Below, piece by piece: positions 8,604 to 16,613 of a stretch of DNA of 64,000 bases. The stretch is taken from the NCBI RefSeq assembly GCF_000803065.1, contig NZ_JSXI01000001.1:62001-126000 (forward strand). Direction: 5' to 3'. The stretch is from Sphingomonas sp. ERG5. Its GTDB lineage: Bacteria; Pseudomonadota; Alphaproteobacteria; Sphingomonadales; Sphingomonadaceae. The notes beneath the pieces are model-generated. The model saw only the letters and a program-made list of their open reading frames with translations. It ran no database searches and had not been told where the DNA came from. The translations under genes and the position numbers were made by a program. Every line of letters starts with the position of its first letter. The stretch's first letter is position 1.

Positions 8604-9113
8604 TCAATTGCGCGAGGGAAAGATGCCCTGCAGCGCGACGACGAAGGTGATGACCAGATAGGGCTGCATATTGTTATGCGCCTGGTTCCCGCCGCGGCTG
8701 CCGACCGATGCGGGGGCCAAGGGGATTGGATTGGTGACGGGCGAGTAGAATTGCACATCGTTCCGCGAATCGGCGGCCAGCGTATTGCCGTTCGCGAACC
8801 GCTTGTCGCCGACGGCGGAGGTGCCGTTCAGTTGATGGTCGTGCTGCGGTATCTCAGTGATGAGCAGCGTGTGATTTTCCTGGCCCGCGCGCGCGCCAAG
8901 GGTAAAGTTACTGCCGAAACTATTCGGCGTTCGCCCCCGCAGGTCGGGAAGCGCGAATGTCGTTCGGCCATCGCCGCCATAGGTGGTTCCGAACAGCGAA
9001 AACAGCGCTTGATTCTGATTGATCGGCAGGAGCTGGCCATTGCACAGCGCAAAGCCCCTTGGCGCGAAGTTGAAAGCGCACAGCTTAATTTCACCGAGAT
9101 AAGGAGTGCTCAT
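8604..9113 (-). CDS. Tep/phage-tail-collar domain protein, copy 1
   Basis: 169 residues; first gene of the three-copy operon. Motifs: GEIKLCAFNFAPRGFALCNG, GTTYGGDGRTTFALPDLRGR, the HDH motif in IPQHDHQL, and the terminal QPYLVITFVVALQGIFP. A GAGAGG Shine-Dalgarno precedes the ATG. All three copies keep the GxxTFALPDLRxR core, so they probably share a fold with the collar domain that trimerises in phage tail fibres. No export signal is visible. Confidence 0.9.
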   Translation of the reverse strand: MSTPYLGEIKLCAFNFAPRGFALCNGQLLPINQNQALFSLFGTTYGGDGRTTFALPDLRGRTPNSFGSNFTLGARAGQENHTLLITEIPQHDHQLNGTSAVGDKRFANGNTLAADSRNDVQFYSPVTNPIPLAPASVGSRGGNQAHNNMQPYLVITFVVALQGIFPSRN

Positions 9114-9442
9114 GGCGGCCTCTCAAGCTTCGATCGGGGAAAGAAGCCGTCTGTCAGCCACCCGCCCCCAAGTGTTGAAATGTGTGGATGGATCGTTTTG
9201 CGACAGGACACAACAGCAATTTTTCGCCCTGGCGCAGCATAAGCTTGCGATGACCGACTAAGTCATGGAAAGTGTGCGCCGATTATGATTTGCGCCCGTC
9301 GGATCGGCGACCCGCACTCCCGCCCTGCGCGACAGCCACAAGAATTTACCCTCAAGCGATCATGTTGCGCGGCGCAGTCTATTCTGTCATCCTGAAGAGA
9401 ACGGGCAACTGGCGTAGCGCGCCTTGGGGAGCATTTGGGGGC
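9114..9442. other. Divergent intergenic region between Tep operon and precursor-like gene
   Basis: 329 bp, more AT-rich in places than its surroundings (for example 9180-9230 and 9270-9290). It should hold the promoters for the Tep operon (minus) and the small peptide gene (plus). I cannot assign -35/-10 boxes with confidence. A GGGGG Shine-Dalgarno precedes the ATG at 9443. Confidence 0.4.
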
Positions 9443-9658
9443 ATGAAGGCGATCAATTTCAAAACTGCGGCGTCGGTCGAAATAGAGACTGGGGGCGAAA
9501 CGACCCTGACCGAATCGATCGGCGTGGCAGGTAACACCCGCAAAGCCTGGTCAACACCGATGGTGATCGTCGGTAGCACGGCACAGCAAACCACTCACTA
9601 TACGGTCGGCTTTGGGACAGATGCAGCGACTGGGCCATACGGACCGTTCGGCTCCTGA
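9443..9658 (+). CDS. Putative RiPP precursor peptide with lasso-like leader motif
   Basis: 71 residues, starting at an ATG after TTTGGGGGC. No known domain is seen. Residues 36-51 read W..P.V, then G44 and T50-T51. This follows the leader consensus YxxPxL(x3)G(x5)T bound by lasso-peptide recognition elements, with Trp for Tyr, Val for Leu, and Gly one residue early. If T51 is the conserved Thr at -2, the core would start at Y53 and D60 would be position 8, a normal ring-closing position. The proposed core is YTVGFGTDAATGPYGPFGS. It is Gly/aromatic/Thr-rich, as expected for a core. The gene is convergent with the cyclase-like Asn synthetase (21 bp between stops). No lasso B1/B2 gene is visible, so the class is inferred. 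Confidence 0.5.
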   Translation: MKAINFKTAASVEIETGGETTLTESIGVAGNTRKAWSTPMVIVGSTAQQTTHYTVGFGTDAATGPYGPFGS

Positions 9659-9679
9659 CGGATTTCGTTCCTCCCGCAG

Positions 9680-11611
9680 TCAACGGTTGGAGTCGTCGAA
9701 CCAGGCGATGAAGCGGGCGAGCGCGATCGTCCGCGACGCCCGATGTAGCGCGCGCAGGTTCAATCGCGAAATCTCCTCCGGCCGATCGACGGCGGCATTC
9801 AGTGGCGCGATCGACTCCATTACTTTGGCAAAATCGATATAGCGCGATAAGCGGCTGTCCTGATCGAGCGTCTGTACTGCCGCCAATGCTGCGGGGACGC
9901 TATCGCGTAGCGCCCGGTACATGTCAGGGCCTTCCGAGACATTACCCGGTCCACTGCGCAACAAGCGCTCGGGCAGGACATCGGCCAGCGCCTGCCGCGC
10001 CAGATAGCGTTCATTGCCACATCGAAATTGCAGCGCCTCCGGTATCGCCAGCGAAAGCTCGACGACGCGGCGATCCTGATAGGGCCTGGAATAGGTCAGT
10101 CCCTCGCTTGCTGCCAAGATCGTCTCGAGCGGTTCGCCCCACGCCATTTTGCGCAGGAAATCCAGCCAGCGCGCCTGCCATCGATGATAGGCGGGCGCAG
10201 GAACGATCAACCGCTTCGGATTGATCGTACCGTCATCGAACAATCTTTGCGCAAAAGCGGCATTGATGGCGCGGGTGCGCCACATCGGCACCCCCCGCCG
10301 GCGATAGGAGCGGATCGCAGCCGAGAGCCATAACGGGATCAACGCCGGAAGCACGTCCTCGCGTATGACATGCCGCAACGATCGTCCGGTTACCCGCCGT
10401 CGTGCGCGGACTTCGCGCGCAAAGGTGATCACGCGGCCGCGCAAGAGGAACCGGCCGAGCATCGCCCCCGCCCGGACATTCAGCGTGACATCGCCCCCAG
10501 TGCCGTCCAGCACCAGGCGTGCACCGGCTGACGATGCCATGCGATACAGGCCACGCCGGACATACGCCGTCCCCGCACTGTCCTCGGTTGCGGCGAACGT
10601 CGCTTCGATATCGCTGAAAGGGGTTTCGTCACCCCTGACGAAATACCGCAGGTCGATATGGGGGTAGCGACGGAATGCCTCTGCGGCAGCGCGAGAATCG
10701 CGCACCGGCGGCGGCGCATCCTCGGCCAGCGCCGAGCACAAGGCGATCAATTGCCGTCCCTGCGCGACAACGACCGGCGCGGCGAGCGCGGCAATCCCGC
10801 CGCTGTCGAACCCGCCACTGAACAACAGCGCAGGCGGCCGTGTCAGCCGACGCAACCGGCAGGCGACCGCCTCGCCCAGCACCCTGCGATAGGCTTCGAT
10901 GTAATAGGTTTCGTCCCGGCCGATATGTTCGGGCGCCGCCTGCGGCTCCCAATAGGTTCGCATTTCGCACGAGCCATCCCCTGTCAGCACCAGCAGGCAC
11001 CCGCCGGGAAGGATTGCGATTCCGTCATACAGTGTCGCACCCGGCGTGATGTCGACCGGGAACAGCAACCGGTAGCCGATAGCCTTTTCCGACAGGCGGC
11101 GTGGCACGCCTTCCACCGCCCACAACGCCTTGGCTTCGCTGGCAAAAGCGAAGAAGCCGTCGCCATGATGATAGAATAGGCCACGCTGGCCCATATGGTC
11201 GCGCGCAACCGTGAGCGCACGCGTCGCACTGTCCCAAATCGCGAAGGTGAAATCGCCGAGCAGGTGACTGGCGCACTCTCCTCCCCAATGGCGATAGGCG
11301 GCGAGCAATATGACGCTGTCCGGCATGTCGCGCAGCGCCGTGTCGTCGATGCCGAGCGCCGATGCCAGCGCCTCGCGATTGTCCAGCCTGATGTCCGCGA
11401 CCAGCGTGATGCCCCCGTCGCGGATCGGTTGCGCTTCGTGCCAGTCCTCCTGTGTGACGCGCATCAGGCAATGCCCCATGCCAACGCCATCATGGACCGC
11501 GATATGACGGCCATCGGGCCCGCGATGGGCCAGCGTATTGGCCATACGCCCGATCTCGCGTTCCGACACCAGCGCGCCATCGGTCCGGACGACGCCGAAT
11601 ATCGCGCTCAT
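9680..11611 (-). CDS. Asparagine-synthetase-like enzyme (lasso-cyclase/amidotransferase type)
   Basis: 643 residues. Residues 1-210 form a class II glutamine-amidotransferase fold (MSAIFGVVRTDG, TLAHRGPDGRH, LVADIRLDNRE), but residue 2 is Ser, not the nucleophilic Cys, so glutaminase activity is unlikely. The C-terminal ATP-pyrophosphatase domain is intact, with the SGGFDS loop near residue 265 and LDGTGGD near 370. Such enzymes activate a carboxylate by adenylation; those without Cys include lasso-peptide macrolactam synthetases. The ATG overlaps the stop of the sulfotransferase gene by four bases, so the pair is coupled. With the small peptide downstream and the hydroxylase divergent, a peptide-modifying role is likely. 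A plain AsnB is less likely. Confidence 0.8.
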   Translation of the reverse strand: MSAIFGVVRTDGALVSEREIGRMANTLAHRGPDGRHIAVHDGVGMGHCLMRVTQEDWHEAQPIRDGGITLVADIRLDNREALASALGIDDTALRDMPDSVILLAAYRHWGGECASHLLGDFTFAIWDSATRALTVARDHMGQRGLFYHHGDGFFAFASEAKALWAVEGVPRRLSEKAIGYRLLFPVDITPGATLYDGIAILPGGCLLVLTGDGSCEMRTYWEPQAAPEHIGRDETYYIEAYRRVLGEAVACRLRRLTRPPALLFSGGFDSGGIAALAAPVVVAQGRQLIALCSALAEDAPPPVRDSRAAAEAFRRYPHIDLRYFVRGDETPFSDIEATFAATEDSAGTAYVRRGLYRMASSAGARLVLDGTGGDVTLNVRAGAMLGRFLLRGRVITFAREVRARRRVTGRSLRHVIREDVLPALIPLWLSAAIRSYRRRGVPMWRTRAINAAFAQRLFDDGTINPKRLIVPAPAYHRWQARWLDFLRKMAWGEPLETILAASEGLTYSRPYQDRRVVELSLAIPEALQFRCGNERYLARQALADVLPERLLRSGPGNVSEGPDMYRALRDSVPAALAAVQTLDQDSRLSRYIDFAKVMESIAPLNAAVDRPEEISRLNLRALHRASRTIALARFIAWFDDSNR

Positions 11612-12837
11612 CGGGAGCCTGAGATCGCGCCTTGCGCGAGGCGCAGTTCTTCGAGGCGACGATAGGGCTCGGCCAGATGCTCGGCAGCCGCGGTGCGAAC
11701 TGCCGGCGTCGCCGCTTGCTGCTTGCGTTCAGCATCGCGTTGGAACGCGTACACTGGCGCCTTGGCATCTTTCCCGGCTGCGCCGCGCAACGCAGCGCGG
11801 GCATCGTCATCGGGATTGATCCCGAAATGGGACAGGATTTGCGTTTCAACGGCACCTGGCAGCGCATCATAGTTGATCAGCAGCCCGCCTCCGAGTCCCT
11901 GATGTTCGATCGCCGCCTCCGAAATGCGGCGCAGCACGCGCGCCGCATATTCCTCGACCGGCATATTCTGGCCATCGACGATCCCGAATGTCTCGATCGA
12001 GGCTCCGGCGACGGTCTGCATGCCCCTCATGCGCATATGCGACACGAGGATCTCGACCGGATCACGGTAGAGAAAGACCCATGGTGTGTCGGGAAAGGCT
12101 CGCCGCAACAGCGGCAATGCCAGCATATGCCAGCAGTCGAGCTTGACCACATAATGCCGCGATCCGCCAGTGCGGTCGCGCCCGAGCGCCCCGACCATCG
12201 CCCGCAAAATGTCGACGCGGATGTCGATCGACACATCAGTCCGCATGCGCGCCCATTGGATGACATCGTCGAGCGGCGGCGGCTCCGACACGACGATGGT
12301 ATCATCCATCGCCGCCAGCATCTGGGCGACAAGCGTCGAGCCGCAGCGCGACAGATGAAAGATGAATCCGTCCGGGACCGGCAGGCCGTCGGCTGGCGCT
12401 GCTTGTGCGAAATTGGACAGCGGCGTGCGATAGCGCATCAGCCGGTTGATCGGCAGCGGTCGCGCGTTGAACAGCGTGTCCGTGAAGAACGGATCGGCAA
12501 GAGGCCGACCGGCAAAATGCACCCAGTCCACCGCCATTTCCGGGCCCGCCGCGACCATTGCCGAGGGCAGCCATTGCGGACCGGGCCAGGCGAGTCCGCG
12601 CGGTGGCCTCGTGTCGAACCGGTCCATGCCGGCCGGATCGGGCTTCAGGGCGCTCCGGACGTCTGCGGTCGAAAGCGCAATGCCCAATTCAGCGGCGGCA
12701 TCGACGACGGCAGTGGCGAAAATATTGTCGTCGTAGATTGGCGCCAGGCGCTGCTGCAGCGCCACGTTGCTCATTGCGTGACCACGAAACTGCTCAAGCA
12801 ACGCCGCCGCGTCGCGAATATCGGTACTGCCTGTCAT
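11608..12837 (-). CDS. Sulfotransferase-family protein with Nif11-like N-terminal segment
   Basis: 409 residues from an ATG at 12837; a TTG at 12861 is possible. The central domain has the PAPS 5'-phosphosulfate loop FIFHLSRCGSTLVAQML (about 155-171) and a 3'-phosphate-binding motif YRDPVEILVSHMR (about 250-263), typical of the sulfotransferase fold. Residues about 9-65 (ALLEQFRGHAMSNVALQQRL ... AAAELGIALSTADVRSAL) follow the helical pattern of Nif11 domains, which serve as RiPP leader segments; this match is by eye. It is coupled by ATGA overlap to the Asn-synthetase-like gene. Its divergent neighbour is a beta-hydroxylase. It may sulfate a hydroxyl on a peptide or small molecule. Confidence 0.75.
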   Translation of the reverse strand: MTGSTDIRDAAALLEQFRGHAMSNVALQQRLAPIYDDNIFATAVVDAAAELGIALSTADVRSALKPDPAGMDRFDTRPPRGLAWPGPQWLPSAMVAAGPEMAVDWVHFAGRPLADPFFTDTLFNARPLPINRLMRYRTPLSNFAQAAPADGLPVPDGFIFHLSRCGSTLVAQMLAAMDDTIVVSEPPPLDDVIQWARMRTDVSIDIRVDILRAMVGALGRDRTGGSRHYVVKLDCWHMLALPLLRRAFPDTPWVFLYRDPVEILVSHMRMRGMQTVAGASIETFGIVDGQNMPVEEYAARVLRRISEAAIEHQGLGGGLLINYDALPGAVETQILSHFGINPDDDARAALRGAAGKDAKAPVYAFQRDAERKQQAATPAVRTAAAEHLAEPYRRLEELRLAQGAISGSR

Positions 12838-12929
12838 GGATCGCGAACGCCGTCTTTCCAACCGCCCCCACGGCCGATAGTCTGACCGGATATCGGGGCG
12901 TCGACCCCGGTCAGGGGTGTTCGCCTATC

Positions 12930-13529
12930 ATGCTCATTGTGCCGCAACAATCCGCACCAACCTATGCCGATCGGCTGCGCCTGCCGCTGTCGTTCGACCC
13001 CGTGCGACTGCGCGAAGATTTCGAGCGGCTCGAACGCAATGCCTGGACCAGGCACTATGTGCCGCAGAATTACGAGGGCGACTGGAGCGTGTTGCCGCTG
13101 CGTTTCGCCAAGGGCGCGACGCATCCGATCAAGATGATCTATGCAGATCCGACCGCGACCGAATTCGTCGACGGGCCCAATCTCGCCGCCTCGCCCTATC
13201 TTACCGAGGTGCTGGCGGCGTTCGACTGTCCGATGGACGCGGCGCGGTTGATGCGGCTGACCCCGGGGTCGGTGATCAAGGAACATACCGACCATGACCT
13301 GGCCGCAGACTGGGGCAAGGCACGGATCCATATCCCGATCACCACCAATCCCGGCGTCGAATTCATGCTTAACGACGTGCACGTCGCGATGCTGCCGGGC
13401 AGCGTCTGGTATCTGCGGCTGTCCGATCGGCACCGGGTCGCCAATCGCGGCACCGAAGACCGCGTCCATCTCGTCATCGACTGCAAGATGAACGACTGGC
13501 TCGAATGTATGCTGCGTACCGCCGCCTGA
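12930..13529 (+). CDS. Aspartyl/asparaginyl beta-hydroxylase-family 2-oxoglutarate oxygenase
   Basis: 199 residues from the ATG at 12930. The Fe(II) ligands are visible: H119 and D121 in IKEHTDHDL, and the distal H168 in SDRHRVANRG. R175-type residues after it could bind 2-oxoglutarate. KARIHIPITTNPGVEFML is the beta-strand core of the Asp/Asn hydroxylase (cupin) family. It is divergent from the sulfotransferase gene with about 92 bp between starts, so the two probably share a control region. It may hydroxylate an Asp side chain, such as D60 of the small peptide; beta-hydroxy-Asp is known in the lasso peptide canucin. This link is inferred. Confidence 0.85.
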   Translation: MLIVPQQSAPTYADRLRLPLSFDPVRLREDFERLERNAWTRHYVPQNYEGDWSVLPLRFAKGATHPIKMIYADPTATEFVDGPNLAASPYLTEVLAAFDCPMDAARLMRLTPGSVIKEHTDHDLAADWGKARIHIPITTNPGVEFMLNDVHVAMLPGSVWYLRLSDRHRVANRGTEDRVHLVIDCKMNDWLECMLRTAA

Positions 13530-13647
13530 ACGCTTGTACCGAGCCGGCCGCGCGGCTACGCAAAGACCAACGGGGATTGGCAAGCGGCGGGCAAACGCGC
13601 AATATCCGGATCGATTCTGGTGACGAAAGTCCGGGTGGGGTAATCGC

Positions 13648-13974
13648 GTGAAGTTCCAAGGTAAATCAGCGTCAGTCTGGCTGGCAGGCATTGCCGCCAT
13701 GGTTCAATCGAGCGCCGCCACGGCGCAGGATTCGCTCACCGATCCAGCGGGCTCGGGCGTGCTGGTATCGGCCGTGCAATGGATGCAGGGAACCTTGCTC
13801 GGCACCGTCGCGACCGTCGTCGCGGTGATCGCGGTCGCGGTGGTCGGTTTCATGATGCTGACCGGGCGGATCAACTGGCGTTACGGCGCGACCGTGATCC
13901 TCGGCTGTTTCATCCTGTTCGGCGCGGCGAGCATCGTCGCGGGCATCCAGTCCACCGCCAGCCTCGGCAACTGA
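13648..13974 (+). CDS. virB2: VirB2-type T4SS pilin
   Basis: 108 residues from a GTG preceded by GGTGGGG. A signal peptide (about residues 1-26, ending TAQD) is followed by two hydrophobic helices (about 52-73 and 80-100) joined by a short polar loop (TGRINWRYG), the usual TrbC/VirB2 pilin plan. It is the first gene of a secretion operon and ends 3 bp before virB3. A processed pilin would form the extracellular pilus; no peptidase gene for processing is nearby. Confidence 0.85.
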   Translation: MKFQGKSASVWLAGIAAMVQSSAATAQDSLTDPAGSGVLVSAVQWMQGTLLGTVATVVAVIAVAVVGFMMLTGRINWRYGATVILGCFILFGAASIVAGIQSTASLGN

Positions 13975-13977
13975 GCG

Positions 13978-14262
13978 GTGAACGGGCTGGAACGCGATAC
14001 GGTGTTCGTCGCCCTCACCCGGCCGCAGATGTTCGCCGGCGTCACCTATAGCTATTTCGTGGTCAACGCGGTCGTCGCCACGGAATTGTTCCTGATCTTC
14101 CATTCGATCTGGGTGCTGGCGGTGGCGCTGGTCGTCCATATCGCGGGCGTGCTGCTGTGCCTGCGCGAACCGCGCATCTTCGACCTCTGGCTGACACGCG
14201 TGTCGCGCTGCCCGCGCGTCCGCAACCATGCGATCTGGCGATGCAACTCCTACCGCCCCTGA
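13978..14262 (+). CDS. virB3: VirB3-like T4SS inner-membrane protein
   Basis: 94 residues from a GTG. The N-terminus (VFVALTRPQMFAGVTYSYFVVN) has the TRP motif typical of VirB3/TrbD. One or two hydrophobic helices follow (about 25-60), then a polar tail with a Cys-rich end (RCPRVRNHAIWRC). It overlaps virB4 by 22 bp. VirB3 associates with the VirB4 ATPase at the inner membrane. Confidence 0.85.
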   Translation: MNGLERDTVFVALTRPQMFAGVTYSYFVVNAVVATELFLIFHSIWVLAVALVVHIAGVLLCLREPRIFDLWLTRVSRCPRVRNHAIWRCNSYRP

Positions 14263-16613
14263 GCCAGGACCCAAAGGCGGCAGCGCGAGAAAAACCGGCC
14301 GGCCATCACCTCCCTTATGCGCGCCATGTTGACGATCACACGATCGCGACGCGCGACGGGATGCTGATGCAGGTAATCCATCTGCGCGGCCTGTTGTTCG
14401 AAACCGCCGACACCGAGGAAATCAATTACCGCAAGACGCTGCGCAATGCGATGCTGCAGGCGATCGGATCGTCGCGCTTCGCGCTCAACCATCATGTCGT
14501 GCGGCGGCGCGTCGAGACCGATCTGAGCGCCGAATTCCCCGACCCTTTTTCCGAACAGCTCGACGCCGCTTGGCGCGCGCGGCTGTCGGCCAAACAACTC
14601 TATGTCAATGAACTGTTCCTGACGCTGATCCGACGGCCGCTGCAAGGCCGGGTCGGCATCGCCGATCGGGTTCGCGGGCTGCTCGGCCGGACGATCACCA
14701 CAGCGGACGACGAATCGATCCATGAGGTGCGCCAGCTCGATGCCGCGCGCGACGCGCTGCTCGCACAGCTCGGCAGCTATGCGCCACGCCTGCTTGGCGT
14801 ATATGACACACCGCAAGGTCCCTGTTCCGAACCGCTGGAATTCCTCTCCTCGCTGTACAATGGCGAGATGCGTCCAGTGCTGCTGCCGATGCAGGACGCC
14901 GGCGATTATCTGCCTTATCGCCGCATCAGCTTCGGTCAGGACACGATCGAGCTGGCCCCCGCCGGTGCCACGCCGCGCAGCTTTGTCGGCATGGTGTCGA
15001 TCAAGGATTATCCCGGCCAGACCGCACCCGGCATGCTCGACGAGCTGTTGCGGCTGCCGTTTGAACTGACCGTGTCGCAAAGCTTCGGTTTCGTCGATCG
15101 CCAGGCCGCGCTCGGCAAGATGAACCTGGCGATGCGGCGGATGAAATCGGCCGAAGACGAGGCCGTCAGCCTGCGTGCCGAACTGTCCAGCGCCAAGGAC
15201 GAGGTCGCCGCCGGCCGAGCCGGTTATGGCGAACATCACATGACCGTCGCGGTCCGCGGCGCTTCGCCCGCCGATGTCGATAATGGCGTGGCCGAGGTGC
15301 AGGCATCGCTCGCCGATCTGGGCATTATCGCGGTGCGCGAGGAAATTGCGCTGGAGCCCGCCTTCTGGGCGCAATTCCCTGGCAACTTCAAATATATCGC
15401 GCGACGCGGTCTGGTCTCGACGGGTAATTTCGCCGGGCTGGCGAGCAGCCATAATTTCCCGCTCGGCCGTGCCCAGGGCAATCACTGGGGCGATGCGGTG
15501 ACCTTGCTCGAAACGACGGCCGCAGGCCCCTATCATTTCAATTTCCATCAGGGCGACCTGGGCAATTTCACCGTTATCGGCCCGTCCGGTTCGGGCAAGA
15601 CAGTTGTGCTCAATTTCCTGCTCGCCCAGGCGCGCAAGTTTCGCCCGCGCATCATCTTCTTCGACAAGGATCGCGGTGCGGAATTGTTCATCCGCGCGAT
15701 CGGCGGGCGCTATGACCTGTTGCGCCCCGGCATCGCGTCGGGCCTTAATCCGCTGCAGATCGACGACAATCCGGCCAATCGCCAGTTCCTGATCGACTGG
15801 GTCGCGATGCTCGTCGGGGGAGCCGACATCGACGATGTCGCCAAGATCAAGGACGCGATCGACGCCAATTTCGGCCAACCGGTCGAGCATCGCCGCCTGC
15901 GCCATCTCGCGGAGCTGTTCCGCGGCGGACATCGCCCGCATGCCGCCGACTTGTGGTCGCGACTCCGTCCCTGGTGGGGTGATGGTGAGCGCGCCTGGCT
16001 ATTCGACAATGAGCGAGACCTGACCGATCTTTCGGCCGAAGCGGTCGGGTTCGACATGACGGCGATACTCGACGATCCGACGGTGCGGACCCCGGCGATG
16101 ATGTATCTGTTTCACCGCGTCGAGGAACGGCTCGACGGTACGGCCGCAATTATCGTCGTCGACGAAGGGTGGAAAGCGCTTGATGACGAGGTGTTCGTGC
16201 GCCGCATCAAGGATTGGGAAAAGACCATCCGCAAGCGCAACGGCATTGTCGGTTTCGCGACGCAAAGCGCGCAGGACGCGCTCGAAAGCAAGATCGCCAG
16301 CGCGATCATCGAACAGGCCGCGACGCAGATCTTCATGACCAATCCGAAGGCGCGGGCGAGCGACTATGTCGATGGTTTCGGCTTGACGCCGCATGAATAT
16401 GAACTGGTGCGCTCGCTGCCCGACGATGCGCATTGCTTCCTGGTCAAGCACGGCACCGATAGTGTCGTGGCGCGGCTCAACCTGACCGGCGAACGCGACC
16501 TGCTGACCATTTTGTCGGGCCGCGAGCGCACCGTCCGGTTGCTCGACGAGATACGCGAAGCGAACGGCGACGATCCTGCCGACTGGATCCCGCGATTGCT
16601 GGAGCGCGCCTGA
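14241..16613 (+). CDS. virB4: VirB4 T4SS ATPase
   Basis: 790 residues. I prefer the ATG at 14241 (MQLLPPLSQDP), which overlaps virB3; a longer in-frame start would lie deep inside virB3. The N-terminal TrbE/VirB4 domain (about 30-400) is followed by an AAA+ domain with Walker A IGPSGSGKT near residue 445 and Walker B AAIIVVDEGWKAL near 634. The segment NGIVGFATQSAQDALESKIASAIIEQAATQIFM is characteristic of the family. It energises pilus assembly and substrate transfer from the cytoplasmic face. Its stop shares a base with the virB6 start. Confidence 0.95.
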   Translation: MQLLPPLSQDPKAAAREKPAGHHLPYARHVDDHTIATRDGMLMQVIHLRGLLFETADTEEINYRKTLRNAMLQAIGSSRFALNHHVVRRRVETDLSAEFPDPFSEQLDAAWRARLSAKQLYVNELFLTLIRRPLQGRVGIADRVRGLLGRTITTADDESIHEVRQLDAARDALLAQLGSYAPRLLGVYDTPQGPCSEPLEFLSSLYNGEMRPVLLPMQDAGDYLPYRRISFGQDTIELAPAGATPRSFVGMVSIKDYPGQTAPGMLDELLRLPFELTVSQSFGFVDRQAALGKMNLAMRRMKSAEDEAVSLRAELSSAKDEVAAGRAGYGEHHMTVAVRGASPADVDNGVAEVQASLADLGIIAVREEIALEPAFWAQFPGNFKYIARRGLVSTGNFAGLASSHNFPLGRAQGNHWGDAVTLLETTAAGPYHFNFHQGDLGNFTVIGPSGSGKTVVLNFLLAQARKFRPRIIFFDKDRGAELFIRAIGGRYDLLRPGIASGLNPLQIDDNPANRQFLIDWVAMLVGGADIDDVAKIKDAIDANFGQPVEHRRLRHLAELFRGGHRPHAADLWSRLRPWWGDGERAWLFDNERDLTDLSAEAVGFDMTAILDDPTVRTPAMMYLFHRVEERLDGTAAIIVVDEGWKALDDEVFVRRIKDWEKTIRKRNGIVGFATQSAQDALESKIASAIIEQAATQIFMTNPKARASDYVDGFGLTPHEYELVRSLPDDAHCFLVKHGTDSVVARLNLTGERDLLTILSGRERTVRLLDEIREANGDDPADWIPRLLERA

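Noticed and set aside
7474..9113. Prophage tail region
   Set aside because: Collar-domain genes alone, with no capsid, portal, integrase or lysis genes nearby.
8013..9242. 409-codon plus-strand frame opposite Tep genes
   Set aside because: It is the complement of conserved Tep coding sequence and has no domain of its own.
11632..12885. 417-codon plus-strand frame opposite the sulfotransferase
   Set aside because: Shadow of the sulfotransferase; the PAPS motifs are on the minus strand.
14250..15941. Long open frame on the minus strand (563 codons) opposite virB4
   Set aside because: It is a shadow in high-GC DNA; the plus-strand virB4 product has clear Walker motifs and the minus frame has no recognisable domain.
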